Shown piece by piece: positions 9,301 through 17,735 of a stretch of DNA of 64,000 nucleotides (position 1 is the first letter of the stretch; the number at the start of each line of letters is the position of its first letter). Both the position numbers and the translations under genes were made by a program. The DNA comes from Planobispora longispora (GTDB lineage: Bacteria; Actinomycetota; Actinomycetes; Streptosporangiales; Streptosporangiaceae): NCBI RefSeq assembly GCF_016863135.1, contig NZ_BOOH01000039.1:124001-188000 (forward strand), read 5' to 3'. The notes beneath the pieces are model-generated. The model was not told where the DNA came from. It saw only the letters and a list, made by a program, of their open reading frames with translations, and made no database searches.

Positions 9301-10609
9301 CGGCGGCGGTCATCGGCCCGACCAGGGTGCGTTCGACGAGCACGACGACCTCGATGGGCGACATCGCGTTCCTGGCGAAGTCCCGGTCGATCCGCTCGGC
9401 GACCTGGCGGCTCTCGAACCGCTCGGGCAGCACCCGGTGGTCCACGTTGCCGAAGCGCACGTGCAGGAACGGCGCGGCCAGCGCGAGCAGCACCACGCTG
9501 ACGCCGACCAGGTAGAGCACGGGCCGCTTCATCACGCTGGAGGCGATCGCGTGCCAGGTCCCCCCGCTCCGGCGCATGCCGAAGTCAGGCATGATCTTGA
9601 TGGCGTCGACCTTCGGACCGAGCACGGCCAGCAGCGCGGGCAGCACGATCAGCGCCGCCGCCATCGCGACCAGCACCACCGCCGCCGCGCCCAGCCCGAG
9701 CGAGCGCAGGAACATCTGCGGGAACAGCAGCAGCCCGCACAGCGAGGTCGCCACGGTCAGGCCGGAGAAGGCGACCGTCCGCCCGGCCGTCGCCATGGTC
9801 CGCACGACCGCCGTCTCCACCGGGGAGCCCCGGTGGACCTCCTCGCGGAAGGCGTTCAGGACGAACAGGGAGTAGTCGATGGCCAGGCCGAGGCCGAGCA
9901 TCGTGACGACGTTCAGCGAGAAGACCGAGACGTCGGTGATCTCGGTGAGCAGCCGGAGCAGCGCGAGCGCGCCGATCACCGAGAGCAGCCCGACGACGAG
10001 CGGGAGCCCGGCGGCGACCAGGCTGCCGAAGACGACGGCGAGCAGGACCAGCAGGACCGGCATCGAGATCGCCTCGGCCTGCTGCAGGTCGAGGCTGGTC
10101 TGCGTGTTGAGGTCCTTCAGCAGCGGGATCCGGCCGCCGACCTGGACGGTGTACCCGGCCGGGGCCGCCCGGAGCCGCTTCTCGATCGCGGTGTAGCCGT
10201 TCTGCTTGGTCAGTTCGCCGCCGCGCAGGCTGACCAGCGCGTAGGTGGAGTGCCTGTCGGTGGAGACGAGCTCCCCGGCCTTGCTCGTCCAGTAGGTGGT
10301 CAGCTTGGTGACGTGCCCGGCGGGAAGCCCCTTCAGGGCCGTGTGCACGGCCTCCTTGAACCGGTCGTCGTCGGCGTCGATCTCCGGGTTCGTGTAGAGC
10401 ACGACCACGTCGGGCGAGCTGCCGCCGAACCACTTCCCGCTCCACTGCGCGGCCATGGTGGACTCGGCCCCGGGGTCGTCGAACCCGCCGTCGGTCATCC
10501 GGCCGAACAGCCCCAGCCCGAGGTACCCGGCCACGACGGCGAACACCGTCCCCAGCGCCAGCAGGGACCAGCGCCCTCGGTAGACGGCCCGTCCAAGCGA
10601 CTCGAACAT
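6302..10609 (-). CDS. MmpL-family RND lipid exporter with long Pro-rich C-tail
   Basis: About 1,435 residues. The ATG at 10609 shares its A with the FAAL stop (TGATG), so the genes are coupled. Residues 1 to about 735 are the MmpL core: TM1 near LLALGTVFAVVAGYLGL, two large periplasmic loops and about twelve TM segments. Both proton-relay Asp-Tyr pairs are present, GLGLAIDYSLFVLNAFREE (about 243) and VFGLSMDYELFLLSRVRAE (about 631), as in MmpL3. The remaining 700 residues are a Pro/Ala-rich, probably disordered cytoplasmic tail, far longer than the MmpL3 C-domain. It holds a 16-residue repeat and two copies of a motif ending in GWHWAEVDE (near residue 1070) and GWMWVEVDE (the very C-terminus). 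MmpL proteins export bulky lipids such as trehalose monomycolate; here the cargo is probably the PKS/FAAL product. Confidence 0.9.
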   Translation of the reverse strand: MFESLGRAVYRGRWSLLALGTVFAVVAGYLGLGLFGRMTDGGFDDPGAESTMAAQWSGKWFGGSSPDVVVLYTNPEIDADDDRFKEAVHTALKGLPAGHVTKLTTYWTSKAGELVSTDRHSTYALVSLRGGELTKQNGYTAIEKRLRAAPAGYTVQVGGRIPLLKDLNTQTSLDLQQAEAISMPVLLVLLAVVFGSLVAAGLPLVVGLLSVIGALALLRLLTEITDVSVFSLNVVTMLGLGLAIDYSLFVLNAFREEVHRGSPVETAVVRTMATAGRTVAFSGLTVATSLCGLLLFPQMFLRSLGLGAAAVVLVAMAAALIVLPALLAVLGPKVDAIKIMPDFGMRRSGGTWHAIASSVMKRPVLYLVGVSVVLLALAAPFLHVRFGNVDHRVLPERFESRQVAERIDRDFARNAMSPIEVVVLVERTLVGPMTAAAPGALPSEVGGRVGPVGVGNSGISPVTEIGPLDVKAFADRLKGLDHVTGVAVTGISQNNGAVRLAVRYDEDPMSDEARALVEEIRDLPRDPDFRDVVVGGPTAAQLDLQASLTATLPWTALVVCLMIGLLLFAAFGSILLPIKAILMNVLSLGASFGVIVWAFQDGNLAGPLGFTPTGAIEATVTVLILAVVFGLSMDYELFLLSRVRAEWLRTGDNTAAVAAGLERTGGLITSAALLLLVVIAAFSTAGITVVKMLGVGMFVAIVVDATLVRALLVPATMRLMGNANWWLPAGLRSFHRRIELREPREHALPIGALPPGGASMTVEREVAAGTGRGRGIGAGTGAHRAVRSRRPEASLPPPRTPAIPLPAASNGVHNTPDGQPAPTPGDPPTPAHDGPPGHAPGDLPVPAQGGLPGPAHSGLPGLVHDDLPGHAHSGLPELVHDDLPGLARGGLSGSAHHDPYRPGRNGVPVAATSGMPDHASDPGIDPEPGAAPRPAPDAASDLMSDLASTGVPAAADPGFSNGVPGPFPANGSAGLVPANGLQPYTGPRPPSRQQPDPYTVAPSDASASLHPASELMSQAYSPEPTPPVPSPQPEPRPTAAEHAAPTAPAGPARGRKKKVVKPNVNAPGWHWAEVDEEDPVPPSHPAPQNLTPREHGHPPTAPPAQPRPPAPPAAPPPAVPVIHAQPPVAPAAPPQPPAAPSPPPAAPVVHAQPPVVPAAPPQPPNVPAVHPLPAPPPVPAPEAPSRPAPEARPALPAPVSRASGSEADAEDARHARSRPGISNHLIDQLEPPVRPQRGKRIVPITGPPGVDPEPVEEVRAIALPPVVAQPEASQPVAYAQPVQLPAAPPPPAPPPVVPPPVTRLPAAPPPPVQPPVVPPPVVPPLVTQPPPTRPPVVQPPVAPPPVFQPSADAAVVPQPVAAPVVEEHPAAIPQAAPQPVPAPAPAARPGPAPQPEPASRRPERAGGWAAVERRTTRVVRPKPDGSGWMWVEVDE
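7959..8054. repeat. 48-bp tandem duplication in the MmpL tail
   Basis: Two adjacent 48-bp units starting at 7959 and 8007 match at 44 of 48 positions. They encode the 16-residue unit seen as HSGLPGLVHDDLPGHA, with more diverged copies on both sides. Confidence 0.8.
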
Positions 10610-12363
10610 CAGGCTCCGGCATCCTCTGCGGCGGGGTCCGGGGCCGCTCCGAAGACGCCGTCGAGGTAAGCCCGCGCGCACGCGCGCCGGGCGATCTTCC
10701 CGCTCGACGTGCGCGGTACGGCGCCCGCCTCGACCAGCACGAAATCGTGCAGCCGCAGGTCGTGGTTGCGGGCGACGGCGGCCCGGATGGTGGCCGCGAT
10801 CTCGGCGGGGTCCCGGCCCTCGGCCTTGCGGGAGCGCTCGGCCACCACCACCAGCCGCTCGGTCTCCTCCCCCGGCACCGCGAACGCCGCCACGTGGTCC
10901 CGGCGGACGGCGGGGTCGGCCTCCTGCACGGTGACTTCCACATCCTGTGGATAGTGGTTGCGCCCGTCCACGATGATCAGGTCCTTGATCCGTCCGGTGA
11001 TGTAGAGCTCACCCTCGTGGATCACGCCCAGGTCCCCGGTCCGCAGCCAGGTCCCCTCCGCGCCCCCGAGCACGTTGCCGAAGGTCTCCGCGGTGCGCTC
11101 CTCGTCGCGCCAGTAGGCTCTCGCCACGTTCGGCCCGCGCACCCAGATCTCGCCGACCTCGCCGTCGGGCCCGGCCGTGCCGTCCTCGGCCACGATCACC
11201 ACGTCCTGGCCGGTCGGCACCCCGCAGGAGACCAGCTCGCTGACCCGCCCGGCGGGCGCCTGCCCGGATCCGCCGGACGGCGCCGCGACCGGCACGGCCC
11301 GCCCGGCGGTGAGCGCGTCCCGGTCGAACGCGGTCACCCGGACCGGCAGGCCCCGGTCCATCGCCGTGACGAACACGGTCGCCTCCGCCAGGCCGTACCC
11401 GGGGGTGTGCGCCTCGGGACGGAGCCCGCAGGCGGCGAACGCCTCGGAGAACCGGTGGATCGTGCTGCCCCGGAGCGGTTCGGCGCCGTTGAGCATGACC
11501 GCGACCCCGGACAGGTCGAGCGTGGCCTTCTCCGCCTCGGTGACCCGGCTCGCGGTGTACTCGTAGGCGAAGTTGGGGCCGCCGGTGAACACGTCGTCGT
11601 ACTCGCTGAGCAGGCGCAGCCACCGGACCGGGTGCATGATGAACGCCACCGGGTCCATGAAGACCGCCTGGTTCCCGCCGACGATCGGCGCGGCGATCGT
11701 CGCGATCAGGCCCATGTCGTGGAAGAGCGGCAGCCACAGCACCGCCGTGGACGTGCGGGGCGCGGCGCGGAACGCCTCCCAGAGCTGCTCGGCGTTGGCG
11801 GTGAAGTTGCCGTGGCTGATCTCGACCCCGGCCGGGACGCGCGTGGAGCCCGAGGTGTACTGCAGGTAGGCCAGGTCGCCCCGGGTGATCGGCTCCGGCT
11901 CCCACTCGTCGGCGAGCAGGTCGGAGACCGTGTCCATGGTGATGATCGCCTTGGGCCGGGGCGCGGCCTGCCCGTCGATGAAGGCCTTGACGCTCTCCGT
12001 GGCGGGGGTCGTGGTGAGCACGCAGACGGGGTCGGCGTCGGAGTAGGCCCGGACCAGACGGTCGGCGTGACCGGGCAGGTCGGGGGCGAACAGCGGTACC
12101 GCGATCACCCGCGCGTACATCGTGGCGAGCATCGCGACCACGTACTCCAGCCCCTGCGGCGCCAGGATCGCCGCCCGGTCCCCGGGGCTGGCCACCTCGC
12201 GCAGCCGTACGGCCAGCGCCCTCGCCCGCAGGTCCGCCTCGGCCCAGGAGAGCGTGTGCCGGGTCCCCTCGGCGGAGTCCGCGTAGTCCACGAAGGTGTA
12301 GGCCGGTGCGTCCGGGATCTCCCTCGCCCACCGCGCGACTCGGAGGATCAGCGGCTCGCTCAT
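10609..12363 (-). CDS. FadD32-like fatty acyl-AMP ligase (FAAL)
   Basis: A 584-residue adenylating enzyme. ATG at 12363 (MSEPLILRVARW) has GAGGGG upstream. The phosphate-binding P-loop is YLQYTSGSTRVPAGV (about residues 160-175); the Arg-x-Pro-Ala-Gly-Val wording is that of FadD32 rather than generic acyl-CoA synthetases. Other motifs are LPLFHDMGLI, GGPNFAYEY, PGYGLAEATVFV, the Asp of LRTGDLG, IVDGRNHYPQDVE and the catalytic Lys of PRTSSGKIARRA. FAALs make acyl-adenylates and load them on a PKS acyl carrier protein, in mycobacteria FadD32 onto the N-terminal ACP of Pks13, which is the domain present at 1-607. It is the first gene of the coupled set FAAL > MmpL > MFS > GT. Chain length cannot be predicted. 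Confidence 0.92.
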   Translation of the reverse strand: MSEPLILRVARWAREIPDAPAYTFVDYADSAEGTRHTLSWAEADLRARALAVRLREVASPGDRAAILAPQGLEYVVAMLATMYARVIAVPLFAPDLPGHADRLVRAYSDADPVCVLTTTPATESVKAFIDGQAAPRPKAIITMDTVSDLLADEWEPEPITRGDLAYLQYTSGSTRVPAGVEISHGNFTANAEQLWEAFRAAPRTSTAVLWLPLFHDMGLIATIAAPIVGGNQAVFMDPVAFIMHPVRWLRLLSEYDDVFTGGPNFAYEYTASRVTEAEKATLDLSGVAVMLNGAEPLRGSTIHRFSEAFAACGLRPEAHTPGYGLAEATVFVTAMDRGLPVRVTAFDRDALTAGRAVPVAAPSGGSGQAPAGRVSELVSCGVPTGQDVVIVAEDGTAGPDGEVGEIWVRGPNVARAYWRDEERTAETFGNVLGGAEGTWLRTGDLGVIHEGELYITGRIKDLIIVDGRNHYPQDVEVTVQEADPAVRRDHVAAFAVPGEETERLVVVAERSRKAEGRDPAEIAATIRAAVARNHDLRLHDFVLVEAGAVPRTSSGKIARRACARAYLDGVFGAAPDPAAEDAGA

Positions 12364-12563
12364 GCTCAGTCCCCTCGCCGGAGTACAGGGAGTTAGCAAC
12401 TTACGGCAGTGACCCACGCACTTCTTGCCAAAGCGCTGCACATTCCTCGTGGCCGCTTGTTACCGCCATGACAACCCGCGACCAACCGGGCGAACCACCG
12501 GCCGGGAGGCTCGTTTCCCGGGTTCGCCGCCCCTCTCCCCGGGCCCCGGATCCTCCCTTCCTC

Positions 12564-12569
12564 GATAAT
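12564..12569 (+). promoter_or_regulatory. -10 element for a leaderless transcript
   Basis: GATAAT lies exactly six bases before the ATG at 12576, the spacing expected if transcription starts at that A. No good -35 hexamer is visible. Confidence 0.5.
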
Positions 12570-12575
12570 CGGGAC

Positions 12576-12602
12576 ATGCACCGCACTTCGTGGACGCCCT
12601 GA
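12576..12602 (+). CDS. Leaderless upstream mini-ORF (8 residues)
   Basis: ATG at 12576 opens the peptide MHRTSWTP, and its TGA at 12600-12602 overlaps the ATG of the IclR gene (TGATG). With the -10 box six bases upstream it would be read from a leaderless mRNA. The IclR start has no ribosome binding site, so reinitiation after this mini-ORF is the simplest way to translate it. The call is inferential because the peptide is too short for codon statistics. Confidence 0.45.
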   Translation: MHRTSWTP

Positions 12603-13234
12603 TGGCGGCCGAGTCCTCGCAGACCCTCGACCGCGGCCTGCGCCTGCTCCGACTGCTCGCCGACGGCCACCGCGGTCGCACCCCCACCGAGCTCGCGACC
12701 GAGCTGGAGCTGAGCCGCCCGGCCGTCTACCGTCTGCTCACGACCCTGCAGAAGGAGGGCTTCGTCCGCCGCGACGGCGACGGCCGCGTCCACCTCGGCT
12801 TCGCCGTGCTCGTCCTGGCGCGCGCCGTGCAGCCCCTGCTGCGCGAGGGGGCCCTGCCCACCCTGCGCCGGCTGGCCGAGGAGGTCGGCGCCACCGCCCA
12901 CCTGACCGTGTCCGAGGGCGAGGACGGCCTGGCGGTGGCGGTCGTGGAGCCGTCCTGGACCGACATGCACGTCGCCTACCGCGAGGGTTCCCGCCATCCC
13001 CTGTCCCGGGGCGCGGCGGGCCTGGCCATCCTCGCCCTGCGCGGGGGCCGGACCGGTTACGTCGCCACCGAGGGCCAGCTCCAGGAGGGCGCCCACGGCG
13101 TCGCCGCCCCCGTCCCCGGCCTCCCCTGGCTGGAGGCCTCCGTCGGCGTCGTCTCCTTCACCTCCCTCGATCCCGCCGTCATCGGCCCCCGCGTCGCCAC
13201 CGCCGCCGAGTCCCTCTCCCGCTCCCTGGCCTGA
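12602..13234 (+). CDS. IclR-family transcriptional regulator
   Basis: A 210-residue protein. The N-terminal winged helix-turn-helix (about residues 5-65) includes SSQTLDRGLRLLRLLADG and LELSRPAVYRLLTTLQKEGF with the beta wing VRRDGDGRVHLG. The rest resembles the IclR ligand-binding domain (LRRLAEEVGATAHLTVSEG, HPLSRGAAGLAILA) but is about 40 residues shorter than usual. ATG at 12602 overlaps the stop of a leaderless mini-ORF; an in-frame GTG at 12590 is the alternative. It is divergent from the FAAL operon across a 226-bp gap and may control it, which is only an inference from position. Ligand unknown. Confidence 0.88.
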   Translation: MAAESSQTLDRGLRLLRLLADGHRGRTPTELATELELSRPAVYRLLTTLQKEGFVRRDGDGRVHLGFAVLVLARAVQPLLREGALPTLRRLAEEVGATAHLTVSEGEDGLAVAVVEPSWTDMHVAYREGSRHPLSRGAAGLAILALRGGRTGYVATEGQLQEGAHGVAAPVPGLPWLEASVGVVSFTSLDPAVIGPRVATAAESLSRSLA

Positions 13235-13301
13235 CCCGCTCCCCGGCCCGCCCCTCCCTCCGGCCCGGTCGCCGCGCCGCGCCCTCGCGCGCCGCGGCGG
13301 T

Positions 13302-14585
13302 TCAGCTCGTGGACAGGGCCGCGGTCGGGGACATGCGGGCGGCGCGCATGGCGGGGTAGATCCCGGCGACGGTGCCGATGAGCAGGGTGGCGCCGACCGC
13401 GCCGCCGACCGCCCACGGCGGCACGACGGGAGGCCAGTCGCGGGACACGGCGTAGCCGGCGGTGGCGAGGGCGCCCAGGGCCGTCCCGGCGACGCCGCCC
13501 AGGGCCGACAGCAGCAGCGACTCCGCCAGGAACTGGACGCGGACCTGGCCCCGGGTCGCGCCGAGCGAGCGGCGCAGGCCGATCTCCCGGCGGCGCTCCA
13601 GCACCGAGATCACCATGGTGTTCGCCACGCCCACCCCGCCGACCAGCAGCGCGACCGCGCCGAGCCCGAGCAGCAGGTTGGTGAAGGCGCCCGCCGCCGC
13701 GGCCCTGGCGGCCAGCGCGTCGGAGGGCCTGCTGACCTCGACCTCATTCGGGTTCTCCGGGTTGACCGTGCGGGGCAGCACCGCCCGTACGGCCTCCACC
13801 GCCTCCTCCGCCGAACGCTCGTAGATCGTCGTCGGGTGCCCGTCGAATCCCAGGAGCCTCTCGGCGACCGGGAACCCGACGAGGGCCGAGCGTTCGATCT
13901 CCGGGGCCAGCGGCATCGGCTCCAGGATGCCGATGACGGTGAACCACCGGTCGCCCATCCACACCCGGACGCCGGTCCTGGTGACGCCGAGCCGTTCGGC
14001 GGCCTTGGAGCCGAGGACGACGGCGGGCTGCCGTTCGGTCGCGGCGTTCAGCCAGGTCCCCTTCGCCACGCCGCCCTCCAGCGTGGTCAGCAACCCGCCG
14101 GTCGCGGCCTGGACGGAGATGCCGCCGGTCACGGCCTCGGGGATGCGGTCGGTGCGCCGGACGCTGGTGTCGACGTCGCCGGTGGCGGAGGCCGTGCGGA
14201 CGGGACCGATGCGTTCGACCATGTCCAGCGCGGTGGTGGGCAGCCGGGCCTCCTCGCCGAACACGGTCTGCCCCGGGGACACCGTGAGCAGGTTGGTGCC
14301 GAGCCTGTCGAGCTGGCGCAGGAGCTGCTCGCGCGAGGAGGACGAGATGCCGATCACCGCGATCATGGTGGCGATCCCGATCGCGATCCCCAGCGCCGAC
14401 AGGATCACCCGGGTCGGGCGGGCCCGCAGCCCGGACGCGCCCGCGCGCAGCACGTCGGAGGGGCTGAGCCGGGCGGGGGCCGGCCTCCGGGCCGGGGCCG
14501 GTCTCCGGGTGGGATCCGGTCGCCGGCCCGATCCCCGCCGCCGTCCGCGCGTCGTCTCCGGACCTCCCTTGTGACCTGCCGTCAT
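13302..14585 (-). CDS. MacB/FtsX-type ABC transporter permease
   Basis: A 427-residue permease. The ATG at 14585 overlaps the ATPase stop (ATGA). A basic Pro/Arg tail (residues 1-45) precedes TM1 ([22 protein letters not shown]). A MacB-PCD-like extracytoplasmic domain of about 200 residues follows, then three TM segments in the FtsX domain: [58 protein letters not shown] and [29 protein letters not shown]. Written in pieces, these are textbook FtsX motifs ([28 protein letters not shown]). Together with the ATPase and membrane-fusion protein it should form a MacAB-like exporter or mechanotransmission complex. Substrate unknown. Confidence 0.92.
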   Translation of the reverse strand: MTAGHKGGPETTRGRRRGSGRRPDPTRRPAPARRPAPARLSPSDVLRAGASGLRARPTRVILSALGIAIGIATMIAVIGISSSSREQLLRQLDRLGTNLLTVSPGQTVFGEEARLPTTALDMVERIGPVRTASATGDVDTSVRRTDRIPEAVTGGISVQAATGGLLTTLEGGVAKGTWLNAATERQPAVVLGSKAAERLGVTRTGVRVWMGDRWFTVIGILEPMPLAPEIERSALVGFPVAERLLGFDGHPTTIYERSAEEAVEAVRAVLPRTVNPENPNEVEVSRPSDALAARAAAAGAFTNLLLGLGAVALLVGGVGVANTMVISVLERRREIGLRRSLGATRGQVRVQFLAESLLLSALGGVAGTALGALATAGYAVSRDWPPVVPPWAVGGAVGATLLIGTVAGIYPAMRAARMSPTAALSTS

Positions 14586-15343
14586 GTCCGGACCTCCTTC
14601 ATGGTCTCCGCGGGCCGGTCGGTGCCGTCGCCGTGGTCGCCGACGATCCGGCCGTCGCGGACGCGCACCCGGCGCGGGCACCATTCGGCGATCTCCATGT
14701 CGTGAGTGATGATCGCGATCGTCGTGCCCGCGGCGTGCAGGTCGCGGAGCACCCCCAGCACCTCGGTCCCGGCGGCGGAGTCCAGGTTCCCGGTGGGCTC
14801 GTCGGCCAGGAGCAGGGGCGGGTCGCCGGCCACCGCGCGGGCCACCGCGACGCGCTGCTGCTCCCCGCCCGACAGCTGGTTCGGCCGGTGTCCCAGCCGG
14901 TGGCCGAGCCCCACCCGCTCCAGTGCCGCGGCGGCCCGCTCTCTCCGCTCCCGCCGGGCGACACCGGTGTAGAGCAGGCCGTCGGCCACGTTGTCCAGGG
15001 CGTTCAGGCCGGGGTCCAGGTGGAACTGCTGGAAGACGAATCCGAGAGTGCGCCCGCGCAGGGCCGACAGCTCGCGGTCGGACAGGTCGGCGATGTCGTA
15101 CCCGCCGATGCGCACGGTGCCGCCGGTGGGCCGGTCCAGGGTCCCGATGACGTGGAGCATGGTGGACTTGCCGGAGCCGGACGGGCCGACGATGGCCAGC
15201 AGCTCGCCGCCGGCCACCGTCAGGTCCACCCCGCGCAGCGCGTGCACGCCGCCGGGGTAGACCTTCGTGACGTCGCGGAGGTCCACGACGTGCGGCGCAC
15301 CCGGGTCACGGGCGTCCCCGCCCCCGGTGTGAGGGACGCTCAT
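14582..15343 (-). CDS. ABC transporter ATP-binding protein (LolD/MacB type)
   Basis: A 253-residue ATPase with Walker [11 protein letters not shown] (near residue 50), Q-loop FVFQQFHL, signature [14 protein letters not shown], Walker [13 protein letters not shown] and switch His in IITHDME. The DEPTGNLD wording is typical of the MacB/LolD/FtsE class. The start at 15343 overlaps the membrane-fusion stop and its own stop overlaps the permease start, both ATGA, so the three proteins are translationally coupled. It powers the adjacent permease. Confidence 0.95.
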   Translation of the reverse strand: MSVPHTGGGDARDPGAPHVVDLRDVTKVYPGGVHALRGVDLTVAGGELLAIVGPSGSGKSTMLHVIGTLDRPTGGTVRIGGYDIADLSDRELSALRGRTLGFVFQQFHLDPGLNALDNVADGLLYTGVARRERRERAAAALERVGLGHRLGHRPNQLSGGEQQRVAVARAVAGDPPLLLADEPTGNLDSAAGTEVLGVLRDLHAAGTTIAIITHDMEIAEWCPRRVRVRDGRIVGDHGDGTDRPAETMKEVRT

Positions 15344-16404
15344 GTCGCGGGCACCCCGACCTCCATGCCCTCCGCCAGCCCGGTGCCGCTGACCTCCACC
15401 ATGCCGCCGCCGAACGCGCCGGTCTCCACCGCCACGACGCGGGTCGAGCCGCCCTCGACCACCTCGACGCCGAACCCGCCCTCGCGCAGCGCCAGCAGCG
15501 CCTCCACGGGTACGGCCAGCACGTTCTCGTGCCGCTCGCTCTCCATCTCCACCTCGACGGGAGCCTGGTCCAGCTTGGTCTTGGGCGTCTTGTCCAGCGC
15601 GATGTCGACGTCGATGGTGGTGGTGCCGTCCTCTCCCTGGCCGGAGGAGCCGCGCTCGGCCACCGCGCCCACCGAGATGATCTTCCCCGTGACGCGCTCG
15701 CCGCCGGGCAGCTCGACCGTCACCTCGGCGCCCTTGCGGGCCAGGGACTGGTCGGCGGTGTCGAGATCCACGTGCACCAGCCGGCGGACGCCGCTGACCG
15801 TGAAGGTCTCCCGTCCGGGGCCGATCCGGTCGCCGACCGCGACCTTGGCGTCGGTGACGCGGACCGCCGAGGGCAGGAACACCACCTGGGAGGCGTCCAC
15901 CCGGCCGGTCTCCGGCAGCCCCCGGTCGTCCTGCCATTCCTCGACGGCCAGGCGGGTGGCGTAGCTGAAGTGGTCGTCCACGGTCAGGTCGTCGCCGTAC
16001 CCGAGCGCCTTGAGGTTGCGCTCCAGCTGCTCCACGTCCGGCCCGTCCGAGACGCCCTGCCGCAGCTCCCGGTAGAGCGGGAGCTTGCCGTACATGAGCA
16101 CGACCGGCTCGCGGTCGGCCTTGAGCAGCGGGCGGCCGCGACGGATCACCGCGCCCTCCTCCGCCACCCAGGTCACCGTGCCGGAGGCGCCGGTGCTCAG
16201 GCGGCGCTCGTCGGAGTAGGTGAGCACGCCGTCGACGCTCTTGGTGTCCACCAGGTCCTGCCGGGTGATCGGCGCCGTGGCCGGGACGGGCGTCGTGGCG
16301 GGCGTCGCCGCGTCGGTGCCGCCGTCCCCGAGGACGGTGATCACCGCCCAGGCGGCGGCCACCGCGAGCAGGCCCCCGCCGGCGAGGGTGAGCCCCTTCC
16401 TCAT
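15340..16404 (-). CDS. Membrane-fusion (HlyD/MacA-like) protein with peptidoglycan-binding domain
   Basis: A 354-residue protein with one N-terminal TM anchor ([22 protein letters not shown]). A lipoyl-like beta stretch ([22 protein letters not shown]) is followed by a PG_binding_1 module at about residues 115-165 ([28 protein letters not shown]) and a C-terminal beta-barrel ending in [13 protein letters not shown]. This combination is common in actinobacterial periplasmic adaptors beside MacB-like permeases; the peptidoglycan module probably tethers the exporter to the wall. The ATG at 16404 overlaps the lipoprotein stop (ATGA). Confidence 0.9.
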   Translation of the reverse strand: MRKGLTLAGGGLLAVAAAWAVITVLGDGGTDAATPATTPVPATAPITRQDLVDTKSVDGVLTYSDERRLSTGASGTVTWVAEEGAVIRRGRPLLKADREPVVLMYGKLPLYRELRQGVSDGPDVEQLERNLKALGYGDDLTVDDHFSYATRLAVEEWQDDRGLPETGRVDASQVVFLPSAVRVTDAKVAVGDRIGPGRETFTVSGVRRLVHVDLDTADQSLARKGAEVTVELPGGERVTGKIISVGAVAERGSSGQGEDGTTTIDVDIALDKTPKTKLDQAPVEVEMESERHENVLAVPVEALLALREGGFGVEVVEGGSTRVVAVETGAFGGGMVEVSGTGLAEGMEVGVPAT

Positions 16405-16934
16405 GACGGGCCACCGCCGGGCTGGAACTCCTTGCACGCCTCCTGGGCTTCCTCGACCTTCTCCTCCGACGTCCCCTGCGGGATCTGGATCATCATCTTG
16501 CCGTCGGCGCCGGGATCCTTCATGGGGATGCCGTGCTCGCGCATGCACTGGGCGAACTTGATCCCCTGGTCCAGCGTCTTCTGGTCGGGCTTCCCCGCCC
16601 GGTCGCCGACCGCGGCGTCCATGAAGTGCTTGCACGCCTCCTGGGCCTCCTGGATCTTCTCGCCCTTCCCCTTCGCCTTGATCCTGATCGCGCCGTCGGC
16701 GCCGGGGTCCTCCATGTCGACGCCGTGCTCGCGCATGCACTGGGCGAACTTCAGCGCCGCCTCCCTCGGGTCGGTGGAGGCGGAGGCCGAGGCCGAGGCC
16801 GACGGTGACGCCGCGGACGTGGCCGTGCCGCCGTCCGCGCTGGCCACCCCGCTGCTCTCGGCCGGGGCCCCGCACCCGGCCAGGGGCAGCGCGAGGGCCA
16901 GAGGGACGGCGGCCATCAGTAGCCGAACTTTCAT
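16401..16934 (-). CDS. Lipoprotein with duplicated FAQCMREHG domain
   Basis: A 177-residue protein with signal peptide and lipobox LAGC (Cys21). A Ser/Ala linker leads to two tandem copies of a 45-residue unit: [20 protein letters not shown] ending EAQEACKHF, and [20 protein letters not shown] ending EAQEACKEF. Each unit has two Cys, a Met, a His and an acidic DPxADG loop, so a disulphide or metal site is possible. Such small lipoproteins often accompany this type of ABC exporter and two-component pair in actinomycetes; their role is not established. It is the first gene of the coupled set lipoprotein > fusion protein > ATPase > permease. Confidence 0.88.
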   Translation of the reverse strand: MKVRLLMAAVPLALALPLAGCGAPAESSGVASADGGTATSAASPSASASASASTDPREAALKFAQCMREHGVDMEDPGADGAIRIKAKGKGEKIQEAQEACKHFMDAAVGDRAGKPDQKTLDQGIKFAQCMREHGIPMKDPGADGKMMIQIPQGTSEEKVEEAQEACKEFQPGGGPS

Positions 16935-17006
16935 GACTGTCGCTCCTTGACGCCGCGGGTCGTTCGCCCCCGGCGCGAACTCACTTCAGCGACTCCGGTG
17001 CTAAAC

Positions 17007-17031
17007 GCGGATAAGCCAGTGCCTTATCTGC
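17007..17031. promoter_or_regulatory. Inverted repeat between lipoprotein and response regulator
   Basis: GCGGATAAG and CTTATCTGC form 9-bp arms with one mismatch and a 7-bp spacer, in the divergent gap between the exporter operon and the response regulator. It is a candidate binding site for that regulator; a promoter-embedded hairpin is the alternative. Confidence 0.45.
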
Positions 17032-17081
17032 GGTTAACACCTGATCCGTCACTCTCGGGGGGCGGAGGAAGGGGGCGCGGG

Positions 17082-17735
17082 ATGAGGGTGCTCGTCGTGG
17101 AGGACGAGGAGGAACTGGCCGACGCCATCGCGCGCGGCCTGCGGCTGCACGCGATCGCCGTCGACGTGGCCTACGACGGGCGGGAGGCGCTGGAGATGGC
17201 GGCCTACACGCCCTACGACGTCGTCGTCCTGGACCGGGACCTGCCCGAGGTGCACGGCGACGACGTCTGCCGCGAGCTGAGGGCCGGGAGCGCGGGCGGG
17301 CGGGTCCTCATGCTGACGGCGGCCGGGCAGGTCCGCGACCGGGTCGACGGCCTCTCCCTCGGCGCGGACGACTACCTGGTCAAGCCGTTCACGTTCGCCG
17401 AGCTGGTGGCCCGGGTCCGGGCGCTCTCCCGCCGCGCGTCGCGGGCGGCGCCGTCCACGCTGGAGCGGGCCGGGGTGAGGCTCGATCCCGCGCGCCGTAC
17501 GGTCACCCGCGACGGGCGGGACATCACGCTGAACCGCAAGGAGTTCGACGTGCTGCACGAGCTGATGCGCGCCTGCGGGCGCCTGGTCACCTCGACTGAG
17601 CTGCGCAAGAGCGTCTGGGACGAGTACGCCGACGCGGGCAGCGGGGTGCTGCGCGTCACGCTCACCTCGCTGCGCAGGAAGCTCGGCGCCCCCTCCATGA
17701 TCGAGAACGTGCCCGGCCGGGGGTACCGGCTGTGA
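17082..17735 (+). CDS. OmpR-family response regulator
   Basis: A 217-residue regulator. ATG at 17082 follows GGAGGAAGGGG. The receiver domain has the acidic pair in VVEDEEE, the phosphoacceptor Asp in VVVLDRDLPEVHG (about residue 51), the conserved Thr in MLTAAG and the Lys in DDYLVKPFTFAEL. A winged-helix output domain follows (LNRKEFDVLHELM, VTLTSLRRKLG, IENVPGRGYRL). It overlaps the kinase gene by GTGA and is divergent from the lipoprotein/ABC operon, which it probably controls. Confidence 0.95.
   Translation: MRVLVVEDEEELADAIARGLRLHAIAVDVAYDGREALEMAAYTPYDVVVLDRDLPEVHGDDVCRELRAGSAGGRVLMLTAAGQVRDRVDGLSLGADDYLVKPFTFAELVARVRALSRRASRAAPSTLERAGVRLDPARRTVTRDGRDITLNRKEFDVLHELMRACGRLVTSTELRKSVWDEYADAGSGVLRVTLTSLRRKLGAPSMIENVPGRGYRL

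Noticed and set aside
7580-10669. Long open frame antisense to the MmpL gene (about 1,000 codons)
   Set aside because: It lies opposite a gene with clear MmpL motifs; its translation is low-complexity Arg/Gly/Gln sequence, the normal shadow of GC-rich codons.
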